Below are positions 1 through 7,994 of a stretch of DNA of 18,496 bases, piece by piece (positions within the stretch are counted from its first letter, which is position 1; each line of letters starts with the position of its first letter). The stretch comes from Pseudomonadota bacterium (GTDB taxonomy: Bacteria; Pseudomonadota; Alphaproteobacteria; Rhizobiales; Xanthobacteraceae). The translations under genes were made by a program, and so were the position numbers. The stretch is taken from NCBI GenBank assembly GCA_023423415.1, contig JAFAFP010000154.1, forward strand, positions 1-18,496. The letters are read 5' to 3'. Under the pieces are notes generated by a model. It did no database searches. It was not told the origin of the DNA and worked only from the letters and a program-made list of their open reading frames with translations.

Positions 1-79
1 GAACTACATCGAGACCGTCTGGGGCCGCGGCTATGTGCTGCGCGAGCCCACCGACGACGAAGCCAAGATTCCCGCCTAG
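1..79 (+). CDS. ctrA: CtrA-like response regulator, C-terminal end only
   Basis: Only the last 25 codons are present (reading frame from base 2, stop TAG at 77-79). The peptide begins NYIETVWGRGYVLREP and ends in KIPA. It is the recognition-wing end of an OmpR/PhoB-type winged-helix domain. The wording IETVWGRGYVLR is what I know from CtrA, the essential cell-cycle master regulator of alphaproteobacteria; ordinary PhoB-type regulators usually read IxTVRGxGYR here. The receiver domain and most of the DNA-binding domain lie outside the window, so the assignment rests on this short tail. The gene is followed at once by a strong terminator and so is the last gene of its transcript. Confidence 0.72.
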   Translation, partial: NYIETVWGRGYVLREPTDDEAKIPA

Positions 80-111
80 CGCTTCTCTTCAAAGTCCCTC
101 AAAAACTTCAA

Positions 112-134
112 CCCCGCCATCCGGCGGGGTTTTT
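112..134 (+). terminator. Rho-independent terminator after ctrA
   Basis: A perfect 7-bp GC stem (CCCCGCC at 112-118 with GGCGGGG at 123-129) closes a 4-nt loop and is followed by five T residues at 130-134. It sits 32 nt after the ctrA stop and ends that transcript before the sulfatase gene. Confidence 0.9.
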
Positions 135-326
135 GTTTGCGCAGCAGCGCTTGGCGCCGCGCGCAGGTTCCATCTGACTTCGGTCAAATTCAGAGTTCCG
201 ATTTGGAGCAGTAGGAAGGAGCTTGCTGGTCAAGCCATTGGCGTTGCGGCGTGATCCCGGTCGTCATCCGCGCCGTCGGCACCGTCCACACGACACCTGA
301 ACATCGAACGATCAGGAGTCCGGATC

Positions 327-2837
327 ATGGCACTGCGCAGATCGATCCTTGCTGCTACGGCGTTGTCCACTCTGATGGTCTGCTTCGCCAATGCTCAGCA
401 GACCACCGGCAAGCCAGGCTCGCCCGGCGCCACCACCACGATCGACGGAAAACAACTTCCGCCGCCTGACCCGAAATTCGGCGGCGTGATCAAGGATGGC
501 GCATTGCAATCGACACCATGGTGGGCGCCGCGTGTCGTGCCACCAAAGGGCGCGCCCAACGTGCTGCTGATCATCACCGACGACGCCGGCTTCGGTGTGC
601 CAAGCACTTTCGGCGGCGTCATTCCGACACCGTCGATGGACAGAATCGCCAATGAAGGCCTGCGCTACAATCGGGTTTTTTCGACCGCCCTATGCTCACC
701 AACGCGTGCGGCCCTGATCACAGGACGCAATCACCACTCGGCCGGCTTCGGCGTGATCTCCGAGCAGTCAACGGGTTTTCCCGGCTACAACAGCATTATC
801 GACCGGGACAAGGCCACCATCGGCCGGATTCTGCTTGAGAATGGTTATGCCACATCATGGTTTGGCAAGAACCACAACACGCCTTCGTTCGCCGCCAGCC
901 AGGTCGGCCCCTTCGATCAGTGGCCAATCGGCATGGGTTTCGAATACTTCTACGGTTTCGTTGGCGGCGACGCCAACCAGTGGCAGCCGAACCTGTTCCG
1001 CAACACGACGCAGATCTTTCCGTTCGAGGGCAAGCCGGCGGGCACGTGGAACCTGGTCACCGCCATGGCCGACGATGCCATCGACTACATGACACGCATC
1101 CACCAGACGCAGCCGGACAAGCCAATCTTCATCAAGTACGCCCCTGGCGCCACGCACGCGCCGCACCATCCGACCAAGGAGTGGGTGGACAAGATCAGCG
1201 CGATGAAGCTGTTCGACGACGGTTACGAGAATCTGCGCGAGCGCATCTTCGAGAACCAGAAGCGGCTCGGCGTGATCCCAAAGAATGCGAAGCTGACGCC
1301 CTGGCCCAAAGACATCCTGAAGCCATGGGATCAGTTGAGCGCGGATGAGAAAAAGCTCTTCATCCGACAAGTCGAAGTGTTTGCCGCTTATGCGGCTTAC
1401 AACGACCACGAAATCGGACGTGTGATCCAGGCCTTCGAGGACTTAGGGAAGCTCGACAACACACTGATCATCTATATCAACGGCGACAACGGCACCAGCG
1501 CCGAAGGCGGCCCCATGGGCACGCCGAACGAAGTCGCGTTCTTCAACGGCCTTAACCAGTTGCCCGTCGACGTGCAGATGAAGTTCTACGACGTCTGGGG
1601 CACCGATCAGACCTACAACCACATGTCGGCCGGCTGGTCGTGGGCCTTCGATACGCCGTTCGACTGGTTCAAGCAAAACGCGTCGAGACTGGGCGGCATC
1701 AACCAGAACATGGCGGTGTCATGGCCGGCGCGCATCAAGGACAAGGGCAGCTTGCGCGAACAGTTCGTGCACGTCATCGATGTCGTGCCGACTATTCTTG
1801 AAGCCGCCGGTATCCGTGCGCCCGAGACAGTCGACGGTATCAAGCAGAAGCCGATCGAAGGCACGAGCTTCGCCTACACCTTCGACGCCAAGAATGCCAA
1901 GGCACCGTCGCGCCACACCACCCAGTATTTCGAGATGATGGGTCAATGGGCGCTGTACAAGGACGGCTGGCTCTTGAGCACCAAGGTCAATCGCGCGCCG
2001 TGGGAGGCGTTCGGACCGGCCAATCCCGATCCGCTCAACAACCAGGAATTCCAGCTTTATGATCTGACCAAGGACTTCGCCCAGTCCGAGGACATCGCCG
2101 CAAAGAATCCGCAGAAGGTGGCGGAGATGCGCAAAGCGTTCCTTGCGGAAGCCGGGAAATATAAAGTCTTCCCGCTGGATGCGTCGGTCGCCGCACGCAT
2201 CGTTGCGCCGCGCCCGAACATCACTGCAGGGCGCAGCGAGTTCGTTTACACGCGCCCAATGGTCGGCCTGCCGCAGGGCGACTCGCCGCTCTTGCTCAAC
2301 ACGTCCTACACGATCACCGCCGACATCGACGTGCCGGAGGACGGAGGTGAAGGCATGATCCTGACATCGGGCGGACGCTTCGCCGGCTATGGCTTCTATC
2401 TGCTCAAAGGCAAGCCGGTCTTCCTTTGGAACATGGTCGATCTCGAACGTCTGAGATGGGAAGGCCCGGATGCGCTCATGCCAGGCCGGCATACCGTCGA
2501 GTTTGATTTCAAGTATGACGGCCTCGGCGCCGGCACGCTGGCGTTCAACAATTTCAGCGGTGTCGGGCGGCCCGGCACTGGCACGTTGAAGGTTGACGGC
2601 AAGGTGGTCGACACCAAGACGATGGAAAAAACACTGCCGATGATCCTGCAATGGGACGAGAGCTTTGACGTCGGCTCCGATACGCTGACCGGCGTGAACG
2701 ACGCTGACTACAAGCCACCGTTTCCGCTGACAGCCAAACTGAACAAACTGACGATCAAGGTCGACCGGCCACAACTATCGCCTGCCGACATCGAGAAACT
2801 GCAGCAAGCGCAGCGAAACAACAAAATGAGCGAGTGA
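327..2837 (+). CDS. Exported arylsulfatase (Cys-type sulfatase) with C-terminal beta domain
   Basis: This encodes an 836-residue sulfatase of the alkaline-phosphatase superfamily, predicted to hydrolyse sulfate esters in the periplasm. Residues 1-23 are a Sec signal peptide ending ANA. The catalytic signature is ALCSPTRAALITG with C123, the residue oxidised to formylglycine in active sulfatases, and R127. Metal-site residues are D85-D86 and D387-N388 (GDNG); K181, H183 and H277 fit the usual sulfate-binding positions. The sulfatase core ends near residue 610 with LYDL-type wording. Residues about 635-815 form an extra beta-rich, lectin-like region, so the protein is much longer than the roughly 530-residue Pseudomonas enzyme. 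The start is supported by AGGAG at 313-317. No formylglycine-generating enzyme is encoded in the window. The substrate cannot be read from sequence. Confidence 0.93.
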   Translation: MALRRSILAATALSTLMVCFANAQQTTGKPGSPGATTTIDGKQLPPPDPKFGGVIKDGALQSTPWWAPRVVPPKGAPNVLLIITDDAGFGVPSTFGGVIPTPSMDRIANEGLRYNRVFSTALCSPTRAALITGRNHHSAGFGVISEQSTGFPGYNSIIDRDKATIGRILLENGYATSWFGKNHNTPSFAASQVGPFDQWPIGMGFEYFYGFVGGDANQWQPNLFRNTTQIFPFEGKPAGTWNLVTAMADDAIDYMTRIHQTQPDKPIFIKYAPGATHAPHHPTKEWVDKISAMKLFDDGYENLRERIFENQKRLGVIPKNAKLTPWPKDILKPWDQLSADEKKLFIRQVEVFAAYAAYNDHEIGRVIQAFEDLGKLDNTLIIYINGDNGTSAEGGPMGTPNEVAFFNGLNQLPVDVQMKFYDVWGTDQTYNHMSAGWSWAFDTPFDWFKQNASRLGGINQNMAVSWPARIKDKGSLREQFVHVIDVVPTILEAAGIRAPETVDGIKQKPIEGTSFAYTFDAKNAKAPSRHTTQYFEMMGQWALYKDGWLLSTKVNRAPWEAFGPANPDPLNNQEFQLYDLTKDFAQSEDIAAKNPQKVAEMRKAFLAEAGKYKVFPLDASVAARIVAPRPNITAGRSEFVYTRPMVGLPQGDSPLLLNTSYTITADIDVPEDGGEGMILTSGGRFAGYGFYLLKGKPVFLWNMVDLERLRWEGPDALMPGRHTVEFDFKYDGLGAGTLAFNNFSGVGRPGTGTLKVDGKVVDTKTMEKTLPMILQWDESFDVGSDTLTGVNDADYKPPFPLTAKLNKLTIKVDRPQLSPADIEKLQQAQRNNKMSE

Positions 2838-2993
2838 TTTTCAACGCCGGACGCGAGCCGTCTTACGAAAGCACCGCTGAAATCTACTGCCGCGTCTCCC
2901 GGCACGGGCGGTTCAGACCAACGGTGCGAGTTCGCAGACAGAAAAAGTTGCGCTCGATCGACCGCCACCCGCACGATTTTCCGAGCTGTACAA

Positions 2994-3020
2994 CCGCACC
3001 GGAAACGGCGGGGATTTTTT
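2994..3020 (+). terminator. Candidate terminator after the sulfatase gene
   Basis: Two CCG triplets (2994-2996 and 2999-3001) pair with two CGG triplets (3006-3008 and 3009-3011) around a GAAA tetraloop with a 2-nt bulge, followed by GGA and six T residues (3015-3020). The stem is short and bulged, so efficiency is uncertain. Confidence 0.4.
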
Positions 3021-3138
3021 ACCGGGCCACAGGCTCGGCCATCATCCGCTGAACGATGACGCAGATCGGATCGCATCGCCCAGGCCATCGACGTCTGGCC
3101 TGACTTATTCTGGCCACGGAGCTGTTCTCAACTTATTG

Positions 3139-3168
3139 ACCCCGTTGGAAACAGCGGGGTTTTGTTTG
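3139..3168 (+). terminator. Rho-independent terminator with GAAA tetraloop
   Basis: The stem ACCCCGTTG (3139-3147) pairs with CAGCGGGGT (3152-3160), nine pairs including one G-U, closed by a GAAA tetraloop at 3148-3151 by my reading. TTTTGTTT follows. It either ends sulfatase read-through or an unannotated small transcript, and it insulates the gene starting at 3272. Confidence 0.8.
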
Positions 3169-3214
3169 TACGGGGGAACTCCATGGACCAAAAACCGGCG
3201 AGTTTTACGGCCGC

Positions 3215-3238
3215 TTAACCACACTGCGCGATGGTTAA
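3215..3238. promoter_or_regulatory. Inverted pair of CtrA-type half-sites
   Basis: TTAACCAC at 3215-3222 and ATGGTTAA at 3231-3238 form an inverted repeat with a perfect 7-bp arm (TTAACCA/TGGTTAA). TTAACCAT is the half-site reported for CtrA in alphaproteobacteria. The full TTAA-N7-TTAA box is not present; the two TTAA cores are 16 nt apart. The pair ends 33 nt before the DUF2778 start codon, so it would lie in its promoter. Binding is inferred. Confidence 0.4.
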
Positions 3239-3271
3239 CGGGATCGGTATCGTGTCTAGTCAAGTCGAGTA

Positions 3272-4309
3272 ATGCGTTTGAAATCAGTTGGGGGTCTTGC
3301 CCGGTCGCGCGTCAACGCGCCGACACGGCGCACATCAGCATCCGGCAGCCGATGGATCAGGGTCGCGACGCGCGGCCTCGTCAGCCTGGCTATTGCCATT
3401 ATGATTTTCGCGACAACCCTCGTGGCGGCCGGGCGGCTGCTCGCTGTTTCCGTCGACGCGCGATCAGACGCACGATCGATTGTCGGCCTGCAGTCCGAAT
3501 CGCGCGGACTATCCCTTGTTGCGCTTCCGGACAGTGGCATGCCGGTGCGCTTGCAGGGCGCCGCTCTGTCGCAGAATGACGAAACGCTTTCCGATGCGGC
3601 CGAAGCGCCCCGTGTGGCCGCCCTCTCCTACCCGGCTTCATCGGGGACACTCGCGGACTTCACCACCGATCAGCTCTTCACCGGCTCCATCGACCGCTTC
3701 ACCACCCGCTTCGACGCCATCAACGCGACCGCCACCGAGCGGATGCAGATTCCGGCCAAGACCGAGGATCGTCCGGCCGTCGCCTCGCCGCAGCCCATGC
3801 CGCGCGCAAGACCCCAGCTTGCATCACTGCCGCCGGTCGACGACATCGGCATCATCCCAAATGATGCAACCCATCCTGCGCGCACGGCGGTGTACGACAT
3901 CAATGCCCGTATCGTTTACATGCCGAACGGCCAGCGGCTCGAAGCGCATTCCGGGTTCGGCCAATACATGGACGACCCGAGATATGTACGGCTGCGGATG
4001 CGCGGCGTGACGCCGCCCAACACCTATAAACTGACGATGCGTGAATCGCTGTTTCACGGGATTGAAGCCGTCCGGATGACGCCGTTGGATCAGAGCGCCA
4101 TGTTCGGGCGCAACGGCATCCTGGTGCACCCCTATTTGCTGGGCCCGAACGGTCAGTCGAATGGCTGCGTGTCGGTCAAGGATTATCCGAAGTTCCTTGC
4201 CGCATTCAAACGCGGCGAAGTCGACCGCATGGTGGTCGTGTACAAGATGGACAAGCCGCCGGTGTTCGCGCGGCCCAGCATCTTCCGCAGCGCAGCCAAT
4301 ACGCGATAG
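3272..4309 (+). CDS. Membrane-anchored DUF2778 (Tlde1-like) protein with L,D-transpeptidase-like His/Cys motif
   Basis: The product has 345 residues. A basic N-terminus (residues 1-34) precedes one membrane segment at about 35-60, then a long Pro/Ala/Thr-rich linker (about 65-205) and a C-terminal domain (about 206-330) matching DUF2778. Its wording includes H226-SGFG, H286-PYLLGPNG and S296-NGC-V with C299. This resembles the His...SxGC catalytic arrangement of YkuD L,D-transpeptidases, which act on the peptidoglycan stem peptide, and the related Tlde1 effectors. The anchor and topology suggest a periplasmic cell-wall role in the producing cell; no type VI secretion genes are nearby. An in-frame TAG at 3257-3259 rules out an upstream start. 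The ribosome binding site is weak. The function is inferred from family resemblance. Confidence 0.8.
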   Translation: MRLKSVGGLARSRVNAPTRRTSASGSRWIRVATRGLVSLAIAIMIFATTLVAAGRLLAVSVDARSDARSIVGLQSESRGLSLVALPDSGMPVRLQGAALSQNDETLSDAAEAPRVAALSYPASSGTLADFTTDQLFTGSIDRFTTRFDAINATATERMQIPAKTEDRPAVASPQPMPRARPQLASLPPVDDIGIIPNDATHPARTAVYDINARIVYMPNGQRLEAHSGFGQYMDDPRYVRLRMRGVTPPNTYKLTMRESLFHGIEAVRMTPLDQSAMFGRNGILVHPYLLGPNGQSNGCVSVKDYPKFLAAFKRGEVDRMVVVYKMDKPPVFARPSIFRSAANTR

Positions 4310-4401
4310 GTTCGAACGCCTTCCGCACGAGCAACACTCTTTCGCTGACGCGCTGTATGCACTAAGGACGGCCTCCACTTTCTCAGGCCTCCCCAGCGCA
4401 C

Positions 4402-6024
4402 ATGATCCGTCTCGATAATATCGCCAAGCAGAACGGCCACCAGATCCTGTTCATCGACGCCTCCGCAGCGCTCCAGAGGGGGGAGAAGATCGGCCTGGTC
4501 GGCCCCAACGGGGCCGGCAAGACCACGCTCTTTCGAATGGTCACGGGTCAGGAACAGCCCGACGAGGGGCAGGTCGCCGTCGATCGCGGGGTGACCATCG
4601 GTTATTTCAGCCAGGATGTCGGCGAGATGTCCGGTCGCAGCGCCGTCACCGAAGTGATGGATGGCGCCGGCCCGGTCAGCGAGGTCGCCGCCGAGTTGAA
4701 GGAACTCGAGGCCGCGATGACCGATCCCGATCGCGCCGACGAGATGGAGCAGATCCTCGAACGCTACGGCGAGGTACAGGCGCGGTTCGAGGAAATGGAC
4801 GGCTATGCGCTGGATGCGCGGGCGCGCGAAGTGCTTGCGGGCCTTGGTTTCAGCCAGGAGATGATGGACGGCGATGTGGGCGCGCTGTCGGGCGGCTGGA
4901 AGATGCGCGTGGCGCTGGCCCGCATTCTGCTGATGCGTCCCGACGTCATGCTGCTGGACGAGCCGAGCAACCATCTCGATCTGGAAAGCCTGATCTGGCT
5001 GGAGCAATTCCTGAAAGGCTATGACGGCGCGCTGCTCATGACGTCGCACGATCGCGAATTCATGAACCGTATCGTCAACAAGATCGTCGAGATCGATGCC
5101 GGCGCGCTGACCACCTATTCGGGCGATTATCAATTCTACGAGCAGCAGCGCGCACAGAACGAAAAGCAGCAGCAGGCGCAGTTCGAGCGCCAGCAGGCGA
5201 TGCTGGCCAAGGAAATCAAGTTCATCGAGCGTTTCAAGGCACGCGCCTCGCATGCCGCGCAGGTGCAGAGCCGTGTGAAGAAACTCGACAAGATCGAGCG
5301 CGTCGAACCGCCGAAGCGGCGTCAGAATATCGCCTTCGACTTTCCGCAGGCGCCGCGCTCGGGCGAAGACGTCGTCAGCCTCAAAGGCGTGCACAAAGGC
5401 TACGGCAGCAAGCGCATCTATGAGGGGCTGGATTTCATGATCGCCCGCAAGGAGCGCTGGTGTGTCATGGGCATCAACGGCGCCGGCAAATCGACGCTGC
5501 TGAAGCTTGTGACCAACGCAACGGAGCCCGATGAAGGTTCGGTCACAATCGGCGCCAGCGTGAAGATGGGCTACTTCGCCCAGCACGCGATGGATCTGCT
5601 CGATGGCGAGCGCACGGTGTTCGAAGAGCTGGAATATGCATTTCCGCAGGCCGGCCAAGGATCGCTGCGCACGCTCGCCGGTTGCTTCGGCTTTTCCGGC
5701 GATGATGTCGAGAAGCGATGCCGGGTGCTGTCAGGCGGCGAGAAGGCGCGGCTCGTCATGGCGAAGATGCTCTACGACCCGCCAAACTTCCTGGTGCTCG
5801 ACGAGCCGACCAACCATCTCGACATGGCGACCAAGGAGATGCTGATCGGCGCGCTGTCGCAGTACGAGGGCACGATGCTGTTCGTCTCGCATGACCGGCA
5901 TTTCCTTGCCGCCCTGTCCAATCGTGTGCTGGAACTGACGCCAGACGGCGTCCATCAATATGGCGGCGGCTATACCGAATATGTCGCGCGGACCGGCCAG
6001 GAAGCGCCGGGTTTGCGGAGCTGA
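4402..6024 (+). CDS. ABC-F family ATPase (ribosome-associated type)
   Basis: This encodes a 540-residue protein with two fused ATP-binding cassettes and no membrane segments, the ABC-F layout. Members act at the ribosome (EttA, Uup, YbiT, YheS, resistance factors) rather than in transport. Cassette 1 has Walker A GPNGAGKT (34-41), signature LSGGW (162-166) and Walker B with LLDEPSNHLD (about 184-193). The charged linker, about 225-320, is rich in Gln, Lys and Glu, as expected for the P-site tRNA-interaction motif. Cassette 2 has GINGAGKS (357-364), LSGGE (443-447) and LVLDEPTNHLD (about 464-474). All catalytic residues are intact. I cannot place it in a named subfamily, so no symbol is given. 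It follows the DUF2778 gene by 92 nt on the same strand and converges on trhO. Confidence 0.92.
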   Translation: MIRLDNIAKQNGHQILFIDASAALQRGEKIGLVGPNGAGKTTLFRMVTGQEQPDEGQVAVDRGVTIGYFSQDVGEMSGRSAVTEVMDGAGPVSEVAAELKELEAAMTDPDRADEMEQILERYGEVQARFEEMDGYALDARAREVLAGLGFSQEMMDGDVGALSGGWKMRVALARILLMRPDVMLLDEPSNHLDLESLIWLEQFLKGYDGALLMTSHDREFMNRIVNKIVEIDAGALTTYSGDYQFYEQQRAQNEKQQQAQFERQQAMLAKEIKFIERFKARASHAAQVQSRVKKLDKIERVEPPKRRQNIAFDFPQAPRSGEDVVSLKGVHKGYGSKRIYEGLDFMIARKERWCVMGINGAGKSTLLKLVTNATEPDEGSVTIGASVKMGYFAQHAMDLLDGERTVFEELEYAFPQAGQGSLRTLAGCFGFSGDDVEKRCRVLSGGEKARLVMAKMLYDPPNFLVLDEPTNHLDMATKEMLIGALSQYEGTMLFVSHDRHFLAALSNRVLELTPDGVHQYGGGYTEYVARTGQEAPGLRS

Positions 6025-6050
6025 GTGCCGGCTGTTTCCATAAATGCAGC

Positions 6051-6122
6051 CCGCTCGTCCCCGCGAAGGCGCGGACCCAGAAGTTTCTTAGTCTGGATTC
6101 CCGCCCTCGCGGGAATGAGCGG
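6051..6122. repeat. Palindromic intergenic repeat (REP-like), copy 1
   Basis: The left arm begins CCGCTCGTCCCCGCGAAGGC and the right arm ends CTCGCGGGAATGAGCGG. The arms are imperfect inverted copies of about 30 bp, with roughly three quarters of positions matching by eye. It lies between the convergent ABC-F and trhO genes and could work as a two-way terminator. A related copy lies at 13912-13977. The right arm overlaps the 3' end of trhO. Confidence 0.75.
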
Positions 6123-6888
6123 AGACATGATCCGCTTCCGTCAGTTCGGAAGGAGTACCAGCCCGCGTCGCCAGCCCGTGCCCAAGCGCCACGCGCTCGT
6201 CGAACACGAAGCATTCGCCGCGCCAGCGGCTGTCGCTCTGCGGGATGGTTTCGAGATATTTCAGGATGCCGCCCTTGAGGTGATAGACCTCCTCGAACCC
6301 CTGCGCGAGCAGATACGAGCTGGCCTTCTCGCAGCGGATGCCGCCGGTGCAGAACATCGCCACCTTGCGGTGCTTCGCCGGATCGAGTTGCCGCGTCGTG
6401 TAATCGCGAAAATCGCTGAACCGTATAAGCTTCGGATTCACGGCGCCCTCGAATGTGCCCATCTGCACTTCGAAATCGTTGCGCGTATCGATCACCAGCG
6501 TTTCGGTATCGGCAATCAGCTCGTTCCAGTCGGCGGCATCGACATAGACGCCCACCTGCCGCGCCGGATCGGTCGCCGCATCGCCGAGCGTGACAATCTC
6601 CTTCTTCAGGCGCACCTTCATTCTGCCGAACGGCATCTCGGGCGCCCTGGAGAATTTCAGCTCAAGATTGTCGAGCCGGCCGCCGAACAGCGCACCGCCC
6701 TGCAGTTCCGCCATCAGCGCATCGATCGCGTCGTCATCGCCCGCCACCGTGCCGTTGATGCCTTCCGCAGCCAGCAGCAGCGTGCCCTTGATCCCGAGGC
6801 TGTCACACAGCGCGCGCAACGGCTCGCGCAGATCGCGATAATCCGGCAGCGACACGAACTGATACAGGGCGGCGACTTTGAGGCTCAT
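6088..6888 (-). CDS. trhO: tRNA uridine(34) hydroxylase, rhodanese-type
   Basis: The 266-residue product matches the TrhO/YceA family, which installs 5-hydroxyuridine at the wobble position of tRNAs. An N-terminal acylphosphatase-like domain (about 1-100, with GIKGTLLLAAEGINGTVAG at 32-50) is followed by a rhodanese domain (about 120-215) with the active-site loop C180-TGGIR-C186. The start is set at the ATG complementary to 6886-6888, where the family-typical MSLKVAALYQF begins; the frame is open upstream but that stretch has no family likeness. No clear ribosome binding site is visible. The last ten residues, AHSREGGNPD, and the stop are encoded by the palindromic repeat at 6051-6122, so the tail has been extended or replaced by that element. 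Confidence 0.92.
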   Translation of the reverse strand: MSLKVAALYQFVSLPDYRDLREPLRALCDSLGIKGTLLLAAEGINGTVAGDDDAIDALMAELQGGALFGGRLDNLELKFSRAPEMPFGRMKVRLKKEIVTLGDAATDPARQVGVYVDAADWNELIADTETLVIDTRNDFEVQMGTFEGAVNPKLIRFSDFRDYTTRQLDPAKHRKVAMFCTGGIRCEKASSYLLAQGFEEVYHLKGGILKYLETIPQSDSRWRGECFVFDERVALGHGLATRAGTPSELTEADHVSAHSREGGNPD

Positions 6889-7020
6889 GGCCGGGCATTT
6901 AGCAGCAGATTGGCATCCGGGCGAGTGGCCGTTTTGGCCTGAATGCGGCTTCAGCCGTCCGGCCTCTGCCAAGGGGTGGGTACCCCGGAACGGTGCATGA
7001 AAAGACAGCATCAGCCGTCA

Positions 7021-7049
7021 TTGCCAGCGGGGCCACACTCGCCTATTCT
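7021..7049 (+). promoter_or_regulatory. Candidate sigma-70 promoter for the outer-membrane protein
   Basis: TTGCCA (7021-7026) and TATTCT (7044-7049) are separated by 17 bp. They match the consensus at 5 of 6 and 4 of 6 positions. Transcription would begin near 7056, about 50 nt before the start codon chosen for the downstream gene, and would exclude the longer open frame beginning at 6943. Confidence 0.45.
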
Positions 7050-7104
7050 ACTGCAATCATTCGTTGAATCTGATCGTCGGAATGGCTCTTTGGGGGTCTG
7101 GGGG

Positions 7105-7968
7105 ATGCGGAATTCAATTGAAGGTTTCCGGCCGTGTCGTGCCATGAGCGGACTGGCCGCAATCGCTTTCACAATCGCAAGTTTGGCTGGGAGCGCTGCG
7201 AACGCAGCCGATCTGCGACCCGCCTATAAGGCACCTCCGCCGCCGCCGGCCTTTTCCTGGACCGGCTGTTATATCGGCGGCAATGCCGGCTGGATTGGTA
7301 ACGACAGCAGAGCCACCACTTCCGTCGGAGAGGGAGGCTTTCCCGCACTGGCGGTTGCGAACTCGACCTATTCCTACAAGCTCGACGACTCGGGCTTCAT
7401 CGGCGGGGTGCAGTACGGCTGCCAACAACAGTTCGGGCAATGGGTGGTCGGTCTCGATTCAGACTTCGACTTTACCAACCTCAAGGAAACACTGTCCGTC
7501 AGCCATGCGGCCCGGCCGGGCGTTGCGGCCTACAGCGAAAACCTGACGCAGGATCTGTCCTGGCAGTCCAACACGCGTCTACGGCTGGGCTATTCCTGGG
7601 ATCGCTGGATGGTGTTCGCGGCCGGCGGTCTCGCCAGCGGCCGGGTCAAGTCGTCCTATGTTTTGCAACCGGACGCCGCCGCATTCAACTACGTCGGCTC
7701 CGACAGCAAGACCCGCTATGGCTGGACCATCGGCGGCGGTGTCGAATATGCAATGACCGACAACTGGTTCCTGCGCGGCGAGTATCTGTATGTCGATCTC
7801 GGCTCCCGCGATTATTTCAGCGCGATCAGCACATCGACGCCGGGCCAGCCGTCGTTCTGGAATACGGACGTCGAAACGCGTGCGCACATCGTTCGCGCCG
7901 CCTTGAGCTATCGCTTCACCGCAGCGCCCGGCCTGTGGCAATGGGCCCAGGGCGGCTTCCGCTACTAG
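7105..7968 (+). CDS. Outer-membrane beta-barrel protein (Rhizobiales porin-like / Omp25 type)
   Basis: The 287-residue product begins with a signal peptide (1-34, basic start, hydrophobic core, SAANA cleavage site). A Pro-rich spacer (KAPPPPP) follows, then the WTGCYIGGNAGW opening typical of small rhizobial outer-membrane barrels. Alternating aromatic and polar strands run to the end, including LRLGYSWDRWMVFAAGG, GGVEYAMTDNWFLRGEYLYVD and ALSYRF. The protein ends in FRY, an aromatic C-terminus as expected for assembly by the BAM machinery. I prefer ATG 7105, preceded by a G-rich stretch, because it leaves positive charges in the signal peptide; ATG 7144 is the alternative. Family members stabilise the envelope or act as adhesins; a specific role cannot be told. 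The gene stands alone between its promoter and a strong terminator. Confidence 0.88.
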   Translation: MRNSIEGFRPCRAMSGLAAIAFTIASLAGSAANAADLRPAYKAPPPPPAFSWTGCYIGGNAGWIGNDSRATTSVGEGGFPALAVANSTYSYKLDDSGFIGGVQYGCQQQFGQWVVGLDSDFDFTNLKETLSVSHAARPGVAAYSENLTQDLSWQSNTRLRLGYSWDRWMVFAAGGLASGRVKSSYVLQPDAAAFNYVGSDSKTRYGWTIGGGVEYAMTDNWFLRGEYLYVDLGSRDYFSAISTSTPGQPSFWNTDVETRAHIVRAALSYRFTAAPGLWQWAQGGFRY

Positions 7969-7994
7969 CGGCGATCGAGACGAGGCTGGATAAT

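Larger units (their letters stand above)
2838..3271. other. 434-nt non-coding interval
   Basis: I see no credible gene on either strand; the short open frames here have no start site or recognisable protein content. The interval holds a weak terminator-like hairpin (2994-3020), a perfect 7-bp inverted repeat (CAGGCCA at 3081-3087 with TGGCCTG at 3096-3102), a strong GAAA-tetraloop terminator (3139-3168) and a pair of TTAACC-type half-sites (3215-3238). The strong terminator lies about 300 nt beyond the sulfatase stop, which leaves room for a small RNA, but no good promoter was found for one. Confidence 0.6.

Noticed and set aside
1719..2774. 351-codon minus-strand open frame
   Set aside because: Antisense shadow of the sulfatase; no ribosome site or domain.
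2834..3052. 72-codon frame overlapping the sulfatase stop
   Set aside because: GTG start, no ribosome site, unusual composition and a terminator-like hairpin inside it.
4183..5658. 491-codon minus-strand open frame
   Set aside because: It is opposite the ABC-F gene, is rich in His/Leu/Ala as expected of an antisense GC-rich frame, and has no recognisable domain.
6025..6942. 305-codon plus-strand open frame
   Set aside because: Antisense to trhO, which has a complete rhodanese active-site loop.
6943..7104. Longer N-terminus for the outer-membrane protein
   Set aside because: It would put 54 residues in front of a good signal peptide and begin upstream of the candidate promoter at 7021-7049.
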